Shown here: positions 23,647 to 36,021 of the stretch, in pieces
Layout: each line of letters begins with the position of its first letter
How positions within the stretch are numbered: the first letter of the stretch is position 1
Assembly: GCA_019426215.1 (NCBI GenBank)
Contig: CM033401.1
Span: forward strand, 16,807,134 to 16,871,133
Direction: 5' to 3'
DNA: 64,000 nt
Origin: Buddleja alternifolia
Lineage: Eukaryota > Streptophyta > Magnoliopsida > Lamiales > Scrophulariaceae
Program-made: the position numbers and the translations under genes
The notes under the pieces: model-generated
Databases searched by the model: none
Told to the model about the DNA's origin: nothing
The model's input: only the letters and a program-made list of their open reading frames with translations

Positions 23647-25422
23647 TGTTGGGTTCTACGAAATAAAATAAACGCAGCGGAAGGATTTCAAAAATTTTAT
23701 TTTAAAACCCAAAGTTGAATTTAATGATCGCATATTCAAATTGCACGATAAACTTAATGAATAAAACTTACTCGTTAAAATGAAGTTGTTGGAGAATCCA
23801 ATTCTTCTTCAAAATTTCGAATTGATGAACTTCTTGAATTCTTCAATCTTCGTATTTTTCAAGTCTTGATTTCTTGAAGTTTCTTGAAAATTAATCCAAA
23901 CAATGAAGCACGTTGTCTCTAAATTATCACACACGAATTGATGATGAAAAAATCCCACTTCTTTCTCTATAGGGGGCGACGGCTAGCTTGTGTATAGAGG
24001 GGGAGGATATTTTTCCTTTTTCTTTTCATGGAGAGTTACAATGAAATTGTTGTCAATGTCTAGGTTAAAGTTAAGAGAAGTCTTTTATACCTCAATGACT
24101 TATTGACCAAGACAACAAAAGAGACCAAATTGATCATCCAACCTAGCCCTAATGGGCGTCCTATATGGGGCCCAGATTTTATTTTGCTTTGTTCAATTAA
24201 CTCTTTATTCAATTAAAAATTTATTATATCCAATAAATCAATTAATTAATCAAAAAATAAAATTAATTAGATAAATTAATTCATTAATATATTTCTCTAA
24301 GAAATTAATTTTATCCTTTTAATTAATTATCTTATCCAATAAGTAATTAATTAATTATTTAATTTATCCAATAAATTAAATCTCTCCAAAAATAAAATAA
24401 AAAAAAATCCTTTTTCAATTTTTCTTCATCAATTCTTTAGCACGACTCTTTAGGTTTGTTTCATTTGGCAATGACAGGAAAACAAAGGAAGTGGGTAACA
24501 CCTAGTCAGTTATGTGGCCCACTTCATTGCCCAAATGAAAAACGAATCAATGGATCATTCCACAACCTTCCAATCGAAAATACCGTATAAGTATAAACCT
24601 TTTGTTCGTGTACCCCAGTCAAGTGAGAGTCATGGCTATGTCAAACTCACTGGACTTGACCATATGTATTAATTATAATAATACGAGATCATTGAGATCG
24701 ATTTAGTGCCTAACACAGTCGTCTCTTTATGCTTTGGCCAGAGACTTTGATCTCTATTTATCAATAATCACATAGGGTACTTTCTCACTCACCTATGAGA
24801 GAACAAATCCCATCTAGATATCAGCTAAGACTACCATTTGCCCATCAAGCCGCATTTCGAGGTCGACCCCACCAACGGGTGAATTGGGTTTAACTACTTT
24901 AATGACATACTTGACGTCACAAATGCATTTTCAGCATGATGTTTCAGGTCAAAGGTTCACTTACACCTATTACGCATAATCAGTTCTGTCATTGACAGTC
25001 ACAGAGTGAAAACCCATGTGACAGAATCGATGCGAGTCGTGGTCAAGCATATCAGTTCCACTAATGTGCCTACAATCTTAATCTCCTACCATCCCATGGT
25101 ACCAGACAGGCACTCCCATGTCAGAGATAAGATTGTACAAGTGTACTAAGTCTTTATTTGTCCATTAAAGACTTCACTTTACTTGTGAACTTTTTTTTGG
25201 TAATCAAGATCGATCTCCCTAGTGCCAATCTTTCTATCCCATAGGAAGTAGAGGGATTGCACTGATAACACGGATAAAAGTGTTTTACACTACTTATAGA
25301 TGCAGATAAGATTTAAGTGAAAACTATATAAGGCCTTTATTAATAATATGAAGATAAGTTAATTACAAGATATATGCCTTATCATTCTATCCACTATAGC
25401 ATCTGAGGGCATAATCCTAACA
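23647..25422 (-). mobile_element. 3' LTR of copia B
   Basis: The plus-strand edges are TGTTGGGTTC... at 23647 and ...AATCCTAACA at 25422, that is TGTTAGG...CCCAACA on the minus strand, 1,776 bp. It is inserted into the RT/integrase junction region of copia A. The flanking 5 bp (ATCTT, 23642-23646) would be the target site, but its partner is lost because the other LTR is truncated. Confidence 0.88.
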
Positions 25423-25433
25423 ATCTCCCACTT
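25423..25433 (-). promoter_or_regulatory. Polypurine tract of copia B
   Basis: AAGTGGGAGAT on the minus strand next to the 3' LTR, identical to that of copia A. Confidence 0.75.
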
Positions 25434-25437
25434 GTAC

Positions 25438-28400
25438 TCAATGCCACTCATTGTGGTATCTTATACCTATCCCTTCCAGGTGTCGGTCCAGAACAGCCTG
25501 AGGTAGTGGTTTGGTGAACGAGTCAGCTATATTGTAAGCTGAGGCTATTTTCTGCACTGGTATCTCTCCTCTTCCAACGATCTCTCTAATGATATGAAAT
25601 CTTCTCTCAATATGTTTAGACTTGTTATGAGACCTTGGTTCCTTAGGTTGCGCTATTGCTCCATGATTATCACAATAAAGTGGTAACGAGAGCTGTGAGC
25701 TAGGAACCACTTCAAGTTCTCCGAGGAACTTTCTCATCCAAACAGCTTTCATATTCAGCTTTAGTGGTGGAATCCGCGGTTTTGCTTTGCTTGGAACTTT
25801 TCCAAGAAACCGCCCCACCATTAAGCGTGAAAACAAACCCTGAAGTGGATTTATGGTCATCGACATCAGACTGGAAATCTGAGCCAATGTAACCCTCCAT
25901 CTTCAGGTCTCCACCTCCTTCAATGAGAATCATATCCATAGTTCTTTTAAGATACTTTAGGATATTCTTCACAGCTATCCAATGTTCCTTTCCCGGGTTC
26001 GCCTGAAATTGACTCACCACGCTCACAACATAGGCAATGTCGGGTCTTGTACACAACATTGCATACATTAGGCTACCAACTGCAAAGGCATAGGTACTTT
26101 ACTCATCTCCTCTCTATCTTCCTCACTTTGAGGACACATAGATTTGGATAAGTGTACTCCATGTTTCATGGGAAGGAACCCTTTCTTAGAATTCTCCATC
26201 CTAAACCTCTTTAGGACCTTTTCTAAGTAAAGGGTTTAGGAGAGACCTATCATTCTATTCGTTCTATCTCTATAGATACGAATTCCTAGAATGTAAGTTG
26301 CTTCTCCCAATTCTTTCATGAAAAACGTACTCGAAAGCCATTTTTTGACTGTGGTGAGCATTCCTACGTCATTTTCTATAAGTAGAATGTCATCCACATA
26401 TAGTACTAAGAACGAGATTTTGGTCCCACTAGTCTTCTTGTAGACACAAGGTTCATCTTCGTTCTTGATGAAGCCATATCCCTTAACTAGTTTATCAAAA
26501 TGGAGATTCTAGCTTCTAGATGCTTGCTTGAGACCGTATATGGACCTCTCAAGTTTACATACTTTATGGATATTGGTTTCGGATACAAAACCCTTTGGTT
26601 GTTCCATATAGATATCTTCCTCGAGGAATCCATTTAGGAAATCCGTTTTGACATCCATATGCCATATCTCATAGTCTAAGTACGCAGCTGTGGATAACAG
26701 TATTCAGATGGACTTTATCATGGCCACGGGCGAAAAGGTTTCTAGATAGTCAATTCCTTCTCTTTGACTATACCCTTTCACTACGAGTCTGGCTTTAAAG
26801 GTGCCAACCTTGCCATTGCTACCTATCTTTCTTTTGTAGATCCACTTACATCCTATAGGTTGATACCTTCAAGACGATCTACCAAAGTCTAGACTTGGTT
26901 TGATTGCATAGAATCCATCTCTATTTCCATTGCTTCTCGCCATCTTGAAGCGTCGACATCCACCATCGCTTGATCATAGGTACAAGGATTAGCTTCATGA
27001 CCCTCTTATTCTACAGTGTGAAGCTCTGGCTCCCCTTGCAGTAGATACCCATACCTCTCAGGTTCATGCGGTATTTTACCAGATCTACGTGGTGGTTGTG
27101 TTACTATTGGGTTAGGCTTCGATTCTTGGACAGATGTCTCAGAGGGAGTTTCATTTTGTTCTTCTAGAAAAATCTTTCTACCTTTGCCCCCTTCCAAGAT
27201 GAATTCATGTTCGAGGAAATGGGCTTGTAGGGCCACAATGATTCTCTGATCATCATGTAGGTGAAAAAAGAATCCCATGGAATCTTTAGGATAACCAATG
27301 AAACGTCCTATGAGGGATATTGTCTCCAATTTGTCCACTTTAGTCTTCTTGACATAAGGGGGACATCCCAAATCTTAATATGATTAAGACTCGGTTTCCT
27401 ATTATTCCACATCTCATGCGGAGTCTTAGGAATGGATTTAGAGGGACATCTTTTCAATATATAAGCAGCAGTAAGGAGCTCGTATCCCCACAACGAAATG
27501 GGTAAATCAGTGTAACTGAGCATGGAACGAACCATGTCCAACAGAGTTCGGTTTCTTCACTCGGCTACTCCATTTAGTTGAGGGGTTGCTGGCGGTGTTA
27601 GTTGTAACATTCTTCCTTTTTCTCTAAGGAATTCATCAAACTCGGCACTCGTATATTCTCCTCCACGATTAGATCGCGGATTTTTTATATTCTGCCTAGT
27701 TTGATTTTCTACCAAAGCTTTGAATTCTTTGAACCTTTCAAAGGATTCAGACTTGTGCTTCATCAGGTACAGTAGACCATATCTTGAATGATCGTCTGTG
27801 AAAGTGATGAAGTAGTAGAAACCCCCATGAGCCATTTCTCCAAATGGTCCACAAACGTCGGTGTGCACTAATCCTAAAACTTGAATGCTCTTTCAAAAGT
27901 CCCGGTGAAGGGTGATCTAGTCATCTTGCCTTAGAGACATGATTCACATGTTGGATAGGGATCCGATCCCAGTGAGCTTAAAAACCCATCTTTTTCCATT
28001 TTGTAAATCTTGTGCTCTCCGACATGGCCTAGTCTTAGATGCCACTTGAGTCTTAAATTAGCTTCTTGCTTAACACGTTTCTTAGTTATAACATCCACAT
28101 CAGATGAATTACGGACATTTAACTAATACAAACCATTAACTAAAGAAGCATTGCCAACTAATTCATTTCCATAATAAATGTAACAATTTAAGTTAGAAAA
28201 ATGGAATGTATACCCAATCTTAACTAAGATGGGAATAGATACAATGTTCTTAAGACCCTTGGGCAAAAATAAAACATCATCTAAAAATAGTAAATATCCA
28301 GAATTCAAATATAAAAAAGTGGATCCTATTCTAGTAGCTGCGACGCTTTCCCCACTGCCTACTTTGATCATCACTTCTTCATAGCCAAGCTTTCGATTTC

Positions 28401-29298
28401 TCTGCAGATCCTGTTCCAAACAACACACATGGGCACTAGCCCCTGAGTCTAGAATCCATGAAGTAGAAAAGACGGTCATAGAACAATTAATCTCAAAAAT
28501 AAATAGTTCCATACCTTTTGTGCCTTTGCCTAATTTGGGACACTCCAAGCTCACCGCACTCGAGACATCTGTCAGTTTTTTTAGGTTCTTTGCTCTTATA
28601 AAACCCTTGAGCCTTTCCCTTACCCTATTGGACACCCCCTTCAGCTCCAAGCTTGCCAGACTGTTTCTTGTTCTTTTTCTTCTTAGACTTAGACTTTTTA
28701 GGTCCAGAGAAATGACCAAGGCAGTTTCCTTTCCCTTTGGTTTCATTTGAGATTGTGCAGTAACCAACTTGTTCATTAACCCAGCTAAATTGCACTCTAT
28801 CTCATTGCAGTTAAAGTTTACCACAATTGGGAGAAAAAATCAAGAAGAGACTACAAGATTAAGTTAGTTTGAAGGGTGGCGTTCATGGTGAAGTCGAGAT
28901 CTTCCAATTTCTCGATCCTCGAAATCATTTTGAGGACATGATCACCAACCTTCTCACTTTCTCTCATCTTGGCTCCGAAGAGGTCTTTCAATATCTCATA
29001 TCGTGCAGTTCTACTATGCTCACCAGAGAGCTCTACCAGGTGAGCTAGGTTAGCTCTTGCAGTGGGCATCTTATCATGTGTATCCTCTCACCCGAATGTC
29101 GTCCTTGACCCATTTTTCATGGGCTTGGACCTCTTCCTCGTTGGCTCACGTTCTGCTGGAGCCACAGGGATATCAGCCTCCAAGATGTATCCCAGAGATT
29201 CCATATTGAGGACAATCCCCAAATTTCTAAGCTAGTCCACATAATTGGGTCCAGTAAGAGTATTCTTTTCTAGTAGCATTGAAAGTGGGTTTGTCATT
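25438..29298 (-). pseudogene. Copia B gag-protease-integrase-RT-RNase H polyprotein, decayed
   Basis: A full-length but broken Ty1/copia polyprotein. Gag starts MTNPLSMLLEKNTLTGPNY at 29298 and soon has in-frame stops. The zinc knuckle near 28,560 has lost its second half. The protease keeps WILDSGASAHVCC (about 28,430). Integrase (27,868-27,006) shows HTDVCGP and RGGEY, but the second catalytic Asp reads Asn (RSNRGGEY), and an in-frame TGA follows GVAE at 27557-27559. RT (about 26,800-26,090) retains YVDD near 26,395. RNase H ends YHNEWH at 25438, with a frameshift near 25,815 and a deletion near 25,745. The element is not competent as it stands. Confidence 0.9.
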
Positions 29299-32079
29299 TT
29301 GAGAGAGATTTAACAAGAAAATAATTGCAGAAATAAACCAGATTGAATTAGATTACTTGTATTTGACTTAACCAAGAAAAATTAAGGACTTAAAATTGAT
29401 CTTGGCTCCCACTGCATTTTTTGAATCCCACACTCCCATGTGAAAATCGGGAATCATTATTGGCATCGATTCCACAGCAGGTATTGAGGTCCTCAATTAA
29501 TTACATGGGTTGTAACTTAACCGATTTCTGGCCCATCAATTAATTGAAGTGATGTCTAACATCAATTTATCTAATAAATATTTCAATAACTTTCCCCATA
29601 GTTCACCAAACTGCAACCGAACAGGTTTCTAAGCTCGTGAACTACCCGAGTTCATTCCCACTAACTCTTATAATCTAACATTTGAATTTCACCTTGCAAC
29701 TGAACATGTTTCTGGGGTGAAATATGCTTCGATTAAGGCATTCCATGCACTTAATAAAATTTTAAATTATTTCTAAATGCATAACCCCCATAATTGGGAA
29801 GCATTACACATTTATAGTAATTTTAATTTTAGAAAGCTTAGTGGAGGGAGGGGACGTCACACATCCTTTTCTAACTCAGTATTATTTATTTGGGAGAATT
29901 TCAATTGTCAAATGTCTGGTCTCACTTTGCACATTAATCAATTTATATAGCGCAACTATCACATATTGAACATGCATAAATTCTACTAACAAATATGCCT
30001 ATCAATATCATCATGGAATTAAATAAATAAATAAATCCATATACACTCGATCATGGACTTTTCTAGAGGGACCGAGCCAATAAGCCATCACATATTAAGG
30101 TAAAGTGAAAAAACAAAACTTTACGGGCTTAAATAATTCTATATTATTTAACTACAACAACACATGCAAAGATAAGTAAATCGAACATAACCTAAGTCCA
30201 TGATCGGTGTTTCTATCACATAAGACATGCTCACATCAATTAATACATGCTCGCAATATTTAATACATGCTCACATTATTAAAATAGTTTTGTTGATATT
30301 AAAATTTTAGTCCAACTAAAAAGTCCTTTAATAAATTTCCAATTTTTTTTACATATTATTTGTTTCAATTAAAATCATTCTAGTCCTACTAGATGACTTA
30401 GATATACAAAATTCAAAATTAAGTATATCTACCTTTAATTAAAATAATATTAGTCCAAACCTATGATGCACGGATACGAATACAGGGATACGGGTACGGT
30501 ACGATACGAATATGAGATACAACAAATTTCAAAATTATAGGGTACGATACGTTAGGGATACGCATATATATATATATTTAATATTTAAAAATAAATTGAA
30601 GTCAATATATTTACTAACATAAATAAAACTGCAATACTGACACCATTTTATTGTTTATAAGTTGAAAAATCTTTGAAGGTAATCAAAAACCTTCATCATT
30701 TTCAGTGTACGAACGTTATTCCATCAGTACCAACAACTATATTTTTATCCAAAATATTCGGTGATAAAGTATAAATGATAGATATCACGTGAGGTAAGAG
30801 AAGAAAAAACATATATTTAAGAAGTGAAACCAAGGTGGTTTTCCTCTTTTAAGTTTCTTTTATTTGTTTAACTTTTTAACATACGATAAAAGTCATTATT
30901 ATATTCCTATTTTAACATAAAAAATATTATATAATATTCAAAAAATACTCCGCCAGATACCCAATGTGTATCAGATACTTCAAAATCTATATGAGCTACG
31001 GCATTCGAAAGTATCGGATACGGCGTCCAATCTTTTTTTTTTTAATTATTGGATACGTCAAATAAGTATCCGACATATCGAATAAGTATTCGACGAGTAT
31101 CGGATACGGATACGATACTGCACAACTTCAATTTTAGAAGTATCCGTGCAACATAGGTCCAAACTAATAAATACATAAACTATGGAATTATATTTTATTA
31201 TGATTTAAAGCAATCATTAAATGGAAAAAAAATTATTTGATTAAAGAATTAATTATTAATCATCTAAGAAAAATAATATATATTCTATATTCAAATATCC
31301 AGGTAATTTCCAAGTCGAGGAAAAATTAATAATATTTAATACATAAATTAATTATTAATTTCCAAGAAAAATAATTAATTATTCTAATTAAATATTTAAT
31401 TCTAATTAATCTTATTGGGCTCGATTTCATCAAACCCAAATTACCATCTTTTTGGTCTACTTGGATTTAATTTAATTGGGCTCAAATTAATTAATTCGGA
31501 AAAACATGCACACTTTATTAATTTCTATTGGGCTATTTTTAATTAAAGTCCAAATCACTCATCCAATGGGCCCATCCGGAATTAATTAAATTAAGCCCAA
31601 ACTAATTAATAAGTCAAGATTGATTAAATTTCCTTTTGGGCTTAATTAAATTATATCGGATCATCATCCTTTTGATCCACCCGAATAATTAAATTTACTC
31701 AAACCCAAATTTCAATTTCAATCCAACACAAAGCCCATTTACCGACCAGGATTCAGGACCCAAATCAGCGAATCGGGTGTCGAAACACAGTACCCATCAG
31801 GCTGAGCACACGACCTGACGGGCTATGTACAGGTGGCCAGGCCACGTGTAGCACGCTGCTCGCATATTCTCAGGGCTGTTCGAGCCCCGTTTTTCCTCGT
31901 TTTTGATTTTTTTACATGCATCACAAATATACCCAGATATACAATAAATATAAAAATCAAAATCCATGCTTTACACTATAAAAACGCAGATTTAATAAAC
32001 ACATAATCGCATGCTTCAAAAACACATATTATGCATATCAAAAATCACATAAACTCAATTAAATATGCGAATCAGAGAT
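29299..32079 (-). other. 5' leader of copia B, containing a hAT MITE
   Basis: A long non-coding leader between the PBS and gag, alternating AT-rich and GGGCTT/AATTAAT-rich blocks. It is homologous to the 34216-35870 leader of copia A, including CACTCCCA-TGTGAAAATC and ATTCGATTTCATCAAAC-like blocks. It is interrupted by the MITE at 30461-31156. Confidence 0.7.
30461..31156. mobile_element. hAT-type MITE (696 bp) with perfect 8-bp TSD
   Basis: Terminal inverted repeats CTATGATGCACGGATAC and (reverse of right end) CTATGTTGCACGGATAC differ at one base. The element is flanked by a perfect 8-bp duplication GTCCAAAC (30453-30460 and 31157-31164). Subterminal regions are packed with GGATACG/CGTATCC words in both orientations. 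It has no transposase. It is younger than the copia B leader it sits in. Confidence 0.93.
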
Positions 32080-32093
32080 TGACTCTGATACCA
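32080..32093 (-). promoter_or_regulatory. Primer binding site of copia B (initiator tRNA-Met)
   Basis: TGGTATCAGAGTCA on the minus strand, one base from the 5' LTR end, matches the usual plant copia PBS complementary to the 3' end of initiator tRNA-Met. Confidence 0.85.
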
Positions 32094-32094
32094 C

Positions 32095-32491
32095 TGTCGG
32101 ATTTCGCGAAAAATAACATAAACGCAGCGAAAGGATTTCAAAAATTTTATTTCAAAACCCAAAGTTGAATTCAGTGATCGCATATTCAAATTGCACGATA
32201 AACTAAATGAATAAAACTTACTCGCTAAAACAAAATTGTTGGAGAATCCAATTCTTCTTCAAAACTTCGAATTGATGAACTTCTATTCTTCAAGTCTTGA
32301 TTTTTTGAAGTTTCTTGAAAGTTAATCCAAACAACGAAGCACGTTGTCTCTAAATTATCAAACACAAATTGATGATGAAAAAATCTCACTTCTTTCTCTA
32401 TAGGGGGCGACAGCTAGCTTGTGTATAGAGGGGGAGGATATTTTTCCTTTTTTTTTTCTTGGAGAGTTACAATGAAATTGTTGTTATGTCT
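32095..32491 (-). mobile_element. Truncated 5' LTR of copia B
   Basis: It begins TGTCGGATTTCGCG (plus strand) and matches the proximal ~400 bp of the 3' LTR at 23647-24062, then stops near ATGTCTAG and passes straight into copia A integrase sequence. About 1.4 kb of LTR is missing. Confidence 0.85.
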
Positions 32492-34215
32492 AGATGTATC
32501 TAAAGGAGTTTCATTTTGTTCTTCAAGAACAATCTTTCTACCCGCTCCACCTTCAAACTCCGCACTCATATATTCTCCTCCTCGGTCAGACCGAAGAGCT
32601 TTTATCTGTTGCCCAGTTTGATTTTCCACTAAAGCCTTGAATTCTTTGAATCTTTCAATGGATTCAGACTTATGCTTTATCAAGTACACTAGACCATATC
32701 TTGAATGGTCATCTATGAATGTGATGAAATAAAGGAAACCTCCATGAGCCATTTTGTCCAAATGGTCCATAAATATCGGGATGCACTAAACCTAAGACTG
32801 GTGTGGCTCTTTCAAAAGTCCCGGTGATGGGGGATATAGCCATCTTGCCCTTGAGACAAGATTCACAAGTAGGATAGGGATCCAATCCCAATGGACTTAT
32901 TAGTCCATCTTTTTCCATTTTGTGAATTTTGTGCTCACCAGCATGGCCTAGTCTAAGATACCAAACTAATCTTTGGTTAGTTCATTGCCTACCACGTTTT
33001 CTTTGTATTGTATTAACTGCACACTCATTCTGGACATTAAGATAACATAAACCATTTACTAAAGAAGCAAAACCTACTAATTTATTACCATAATAAATGT
33101 TGCAATGTTAGTTAATAAAATGGAAAGTATAACCATGCATAGCTAAAACGGAATTGAAACAATGTTCTTAAACCCATTGGGGAAAACCAAAACATTAAAG
33201 TAATGAGGTAGATCCAATTCCAGTTGCAGCGACGCTTTGCCCGCTTCCTACTCTTATCTTCACCTCATCAGAGCTCAGCTTCCTGCTTCGTTCCAGATTC
33301 TGATTCACACAACATACATGAGTATTAGCTCCTGAATCAAGAATCCGAGAAGTGGAATATATGGTAATAGAACAATTAGTTTTAAAAACATAAAGTTCCT
33401 TACCTTTCGCTCCTTTGTTCATATTTGGACAGTCTCTCCTCCAGTGGCCTAGCTCACTGCAGCATAAGCACTTGTCCTCATATCTTGCCCTCTTATTCCT
33501 CCTTCGCTGCACTTTGTTGCGAGTTCCCTTGGATGCTCCCACTCGCTGATTGCTGTCATCATTCCTTCGTTTATCCAATGAATTAGGAACAGTGATAGCA
33601 AATGGATTATTCCACTCATTGCCCTTATTTGATTTTGAGCGACGTTGAGTTTATCCAATAGCCCAGCTAATGAACCCTCAATGTCATTCATGTCAAAGTT
33701 TATGACGAAATAATAGTATTAATCAGGGAGTGATTGTAAGATGAAGTCAACTTGGAGATAAAGATCCATGTAGAAGTTCAAAGATTTAAGTTTTTCTATC
33801 ATGGTCATCATTTTGAAAACATGTTCTCTTACATCTTAACCTTCAGCCATCTTAGTTCGGAAGAGATCTCTTGATATAAAATATCTGGCGGTGTTACCAC
33901 GTTCTCCAAACAACGCATCCAAGTAAAGGATAATATCTCTTGCATTATCCATCTTATCATGGGATCTTGTAACTCAATGCACATGGAGCTTAAGATGTAC
34001 ACTCTTGCTCTATGGTTGTCACAACACCAATCCCATCGAGCTAGGCGAACTTCATCACCTTCATCTCTTCCAGGAATGGGAGGACGACCAATCTCCAATA
34101 CATAATCTATGGATTCACTAATAAGGACCATCCTTAATTTTGTGAGACATTCTATGTAATTTGGTCCAGTAAGAATAGTATTCTCCATCAATTTTGATAG
34201 TGGTTTGGGAGACAT
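32492..34215 (-). pseudogene. Copia A gag-protease-integrase relic (probably the other half of copia A)
   Basis: Read on the minus strand: gag N-terminus MSPKPLSKLMENTILTGPNY at 34215, a canonical CCHC knuckle (CLCCSELGHWRRDC, near 33,450), the protease motif SRILDSGANTHVCC near 33,330, GAG-pre-integrase (PYPTCESCLKGKMA, near 32,860), and integrase HPDIYGPFG followed by ALRSDRGGEYMSAEFE, then an internal deletion joining to GRKIVLEEQNETP. Several frameshifts. It supplies the domains missing from 22300-23646, with only about 300 bp unaccounted for. Confidence 0.85.
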
Positions 34216-35870
34216 TTTGATTGAGAGAGAGAAAACAATAAATAACTGTAGAAAATAAACTAGACTTGATTAGATGATTGTAATTTAAACTATAACCAAG
34301 TAAAGTCAAGGACTTCGATTTATGACTTAGCTCCCGCTACATTTTTCGAGATTTTCACAATCACACTCCCACTGTGAAAATCAGAAGTGATCATTGTTCA
34401 TTACTTCATAATGGAGCTTGATTTCTTTAATTAATATAGTGGATGACAACCATTTAACGATATATAGTCCACTATTTAATTAAAGTGATGTCTAACATCA
34501 ATCTATCCAAAAGATAGTCCAATCTTCTTTGCCCATAATCCATCAAAACCATAATCCTTTAACAATATATAGGATTGTGGATTATCTAAGTTCATTCTCA
34601 CTAACACCCTTTAATCTAACATTTGAATTTCACCTTGCAACCCTTTAACGATATATGGGGTGAAATATGTTTCGATTAAGGCATCCAATGTACTTTATGA
34701 AATTTCAGAATTAAGTCTTAATATATGACCCCACTTACTGGGAAGATCCCATATATTAGATTCAATTCTTAATCTCATTAAGCTTAGTGGAGGGAGAGAC
34801 GCCTAGCGCCCTTTACTAACTTAGTATTGTTTTGATTTGGGAGAATTTATGTTCTACATATTTATTAATGTCTCACTTTGAACATTATCAATTTTTATAG
34901 AGCAGGATAGGATTATACATGCAACTTACATCGAATGAAACATGCATAATAAAGCTAGTTAAAGTATCACATTTATTCATGGGCTTTTTCTAGAGGGCCC
35001 AAGCCAATGGGGCATCAAAAAGAAAAAAATAAAAATCTAAACTATTCTTCTTGGGCTCCAAGCACCTTTCTTTTTGTATCGACTTCTTTTTCAAGGCCTA
35101 TTCTAATTCTATCTATTACATAAGAATGATAACATCCTTTACGTGATTCTAAGAAAAAATAACAGGCTCAAAATTGGCCCTTACAACCCATAAAAAAGAA
35201 ATACATCCATAAAGGAAACCTAAGCCCATGAATAATGTAACCATCACATAACATGTGCTCGTGCAAAATAAAGCAATTATGTTGGTGATTAAGATAACAA
35301 TTAATTAGTCCAACTAATTAATTTTCTCATAAAATTCCAAATTTCATTCATACTTATAATAAAAAGCCTTCTAGTGAGAATTTACTATTTAAATAAATTA
35401 ATTAATTAAAATTCTCAAAGAATAATTAATTAATCTTTTATTCAAATAATTAATATTCAATAAATACTAATTGGCTCGATTTCATCAAACTTAAATCATC
35501 ACTCTATTGGCCCATTTAATTTTAACGAGTTTGGCCCAAAACTAATTTATCGAATGTCTAATCTTTTAATAAAACCAAATTGGGCTTATTTAATTAAAAT
35601 TTAGGTCATCATCCTTTTGACGCACTCGGATAATTAAAATAGCTCAAAACCCAATTATTAAAAACTAGACCCGTTTTCACACAACCGACCCGGGTCAAAA
35701 ACCCAGGTCCTTAAGGGCCAAGGCGCATAGCCTGACTGGTTGTGTGGTCGTGCGATGCGTGCCAGGTGCCGCCTCCTACGCACACGTCTAGTGGCCTTCG
35801 GCCGACCGTTGTGCGTGCAGCCTGTGCATAGCGTGCGCCTGGTCTGTTGTTTTCTTTTCTTTTCTTTTTT
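34216..35870 (-). other. 5' leader of copia A, truncated
   Basis: Homologous to the copia B leader. It ends near a T/C-rich run at about 35,870 without reaching a PBS or 5' LTR. 35,871-36,013 is unassigned AT-rich sequence. Confidence 0.65.
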
Positions 35871-36021
35871 TTGTATTCACCCACCGGAATAAAAAATCGT
35901 GGCTCCATCCCTCGATGAGATTTACTTATTATTTATTCTAAGTTATAAAATTTAGACTTGCAATTAGCAGTCTTTTTTAATTGAAATTAGTATTTATCAT
36001 TAATTAAAGTTTGTGTATTTA

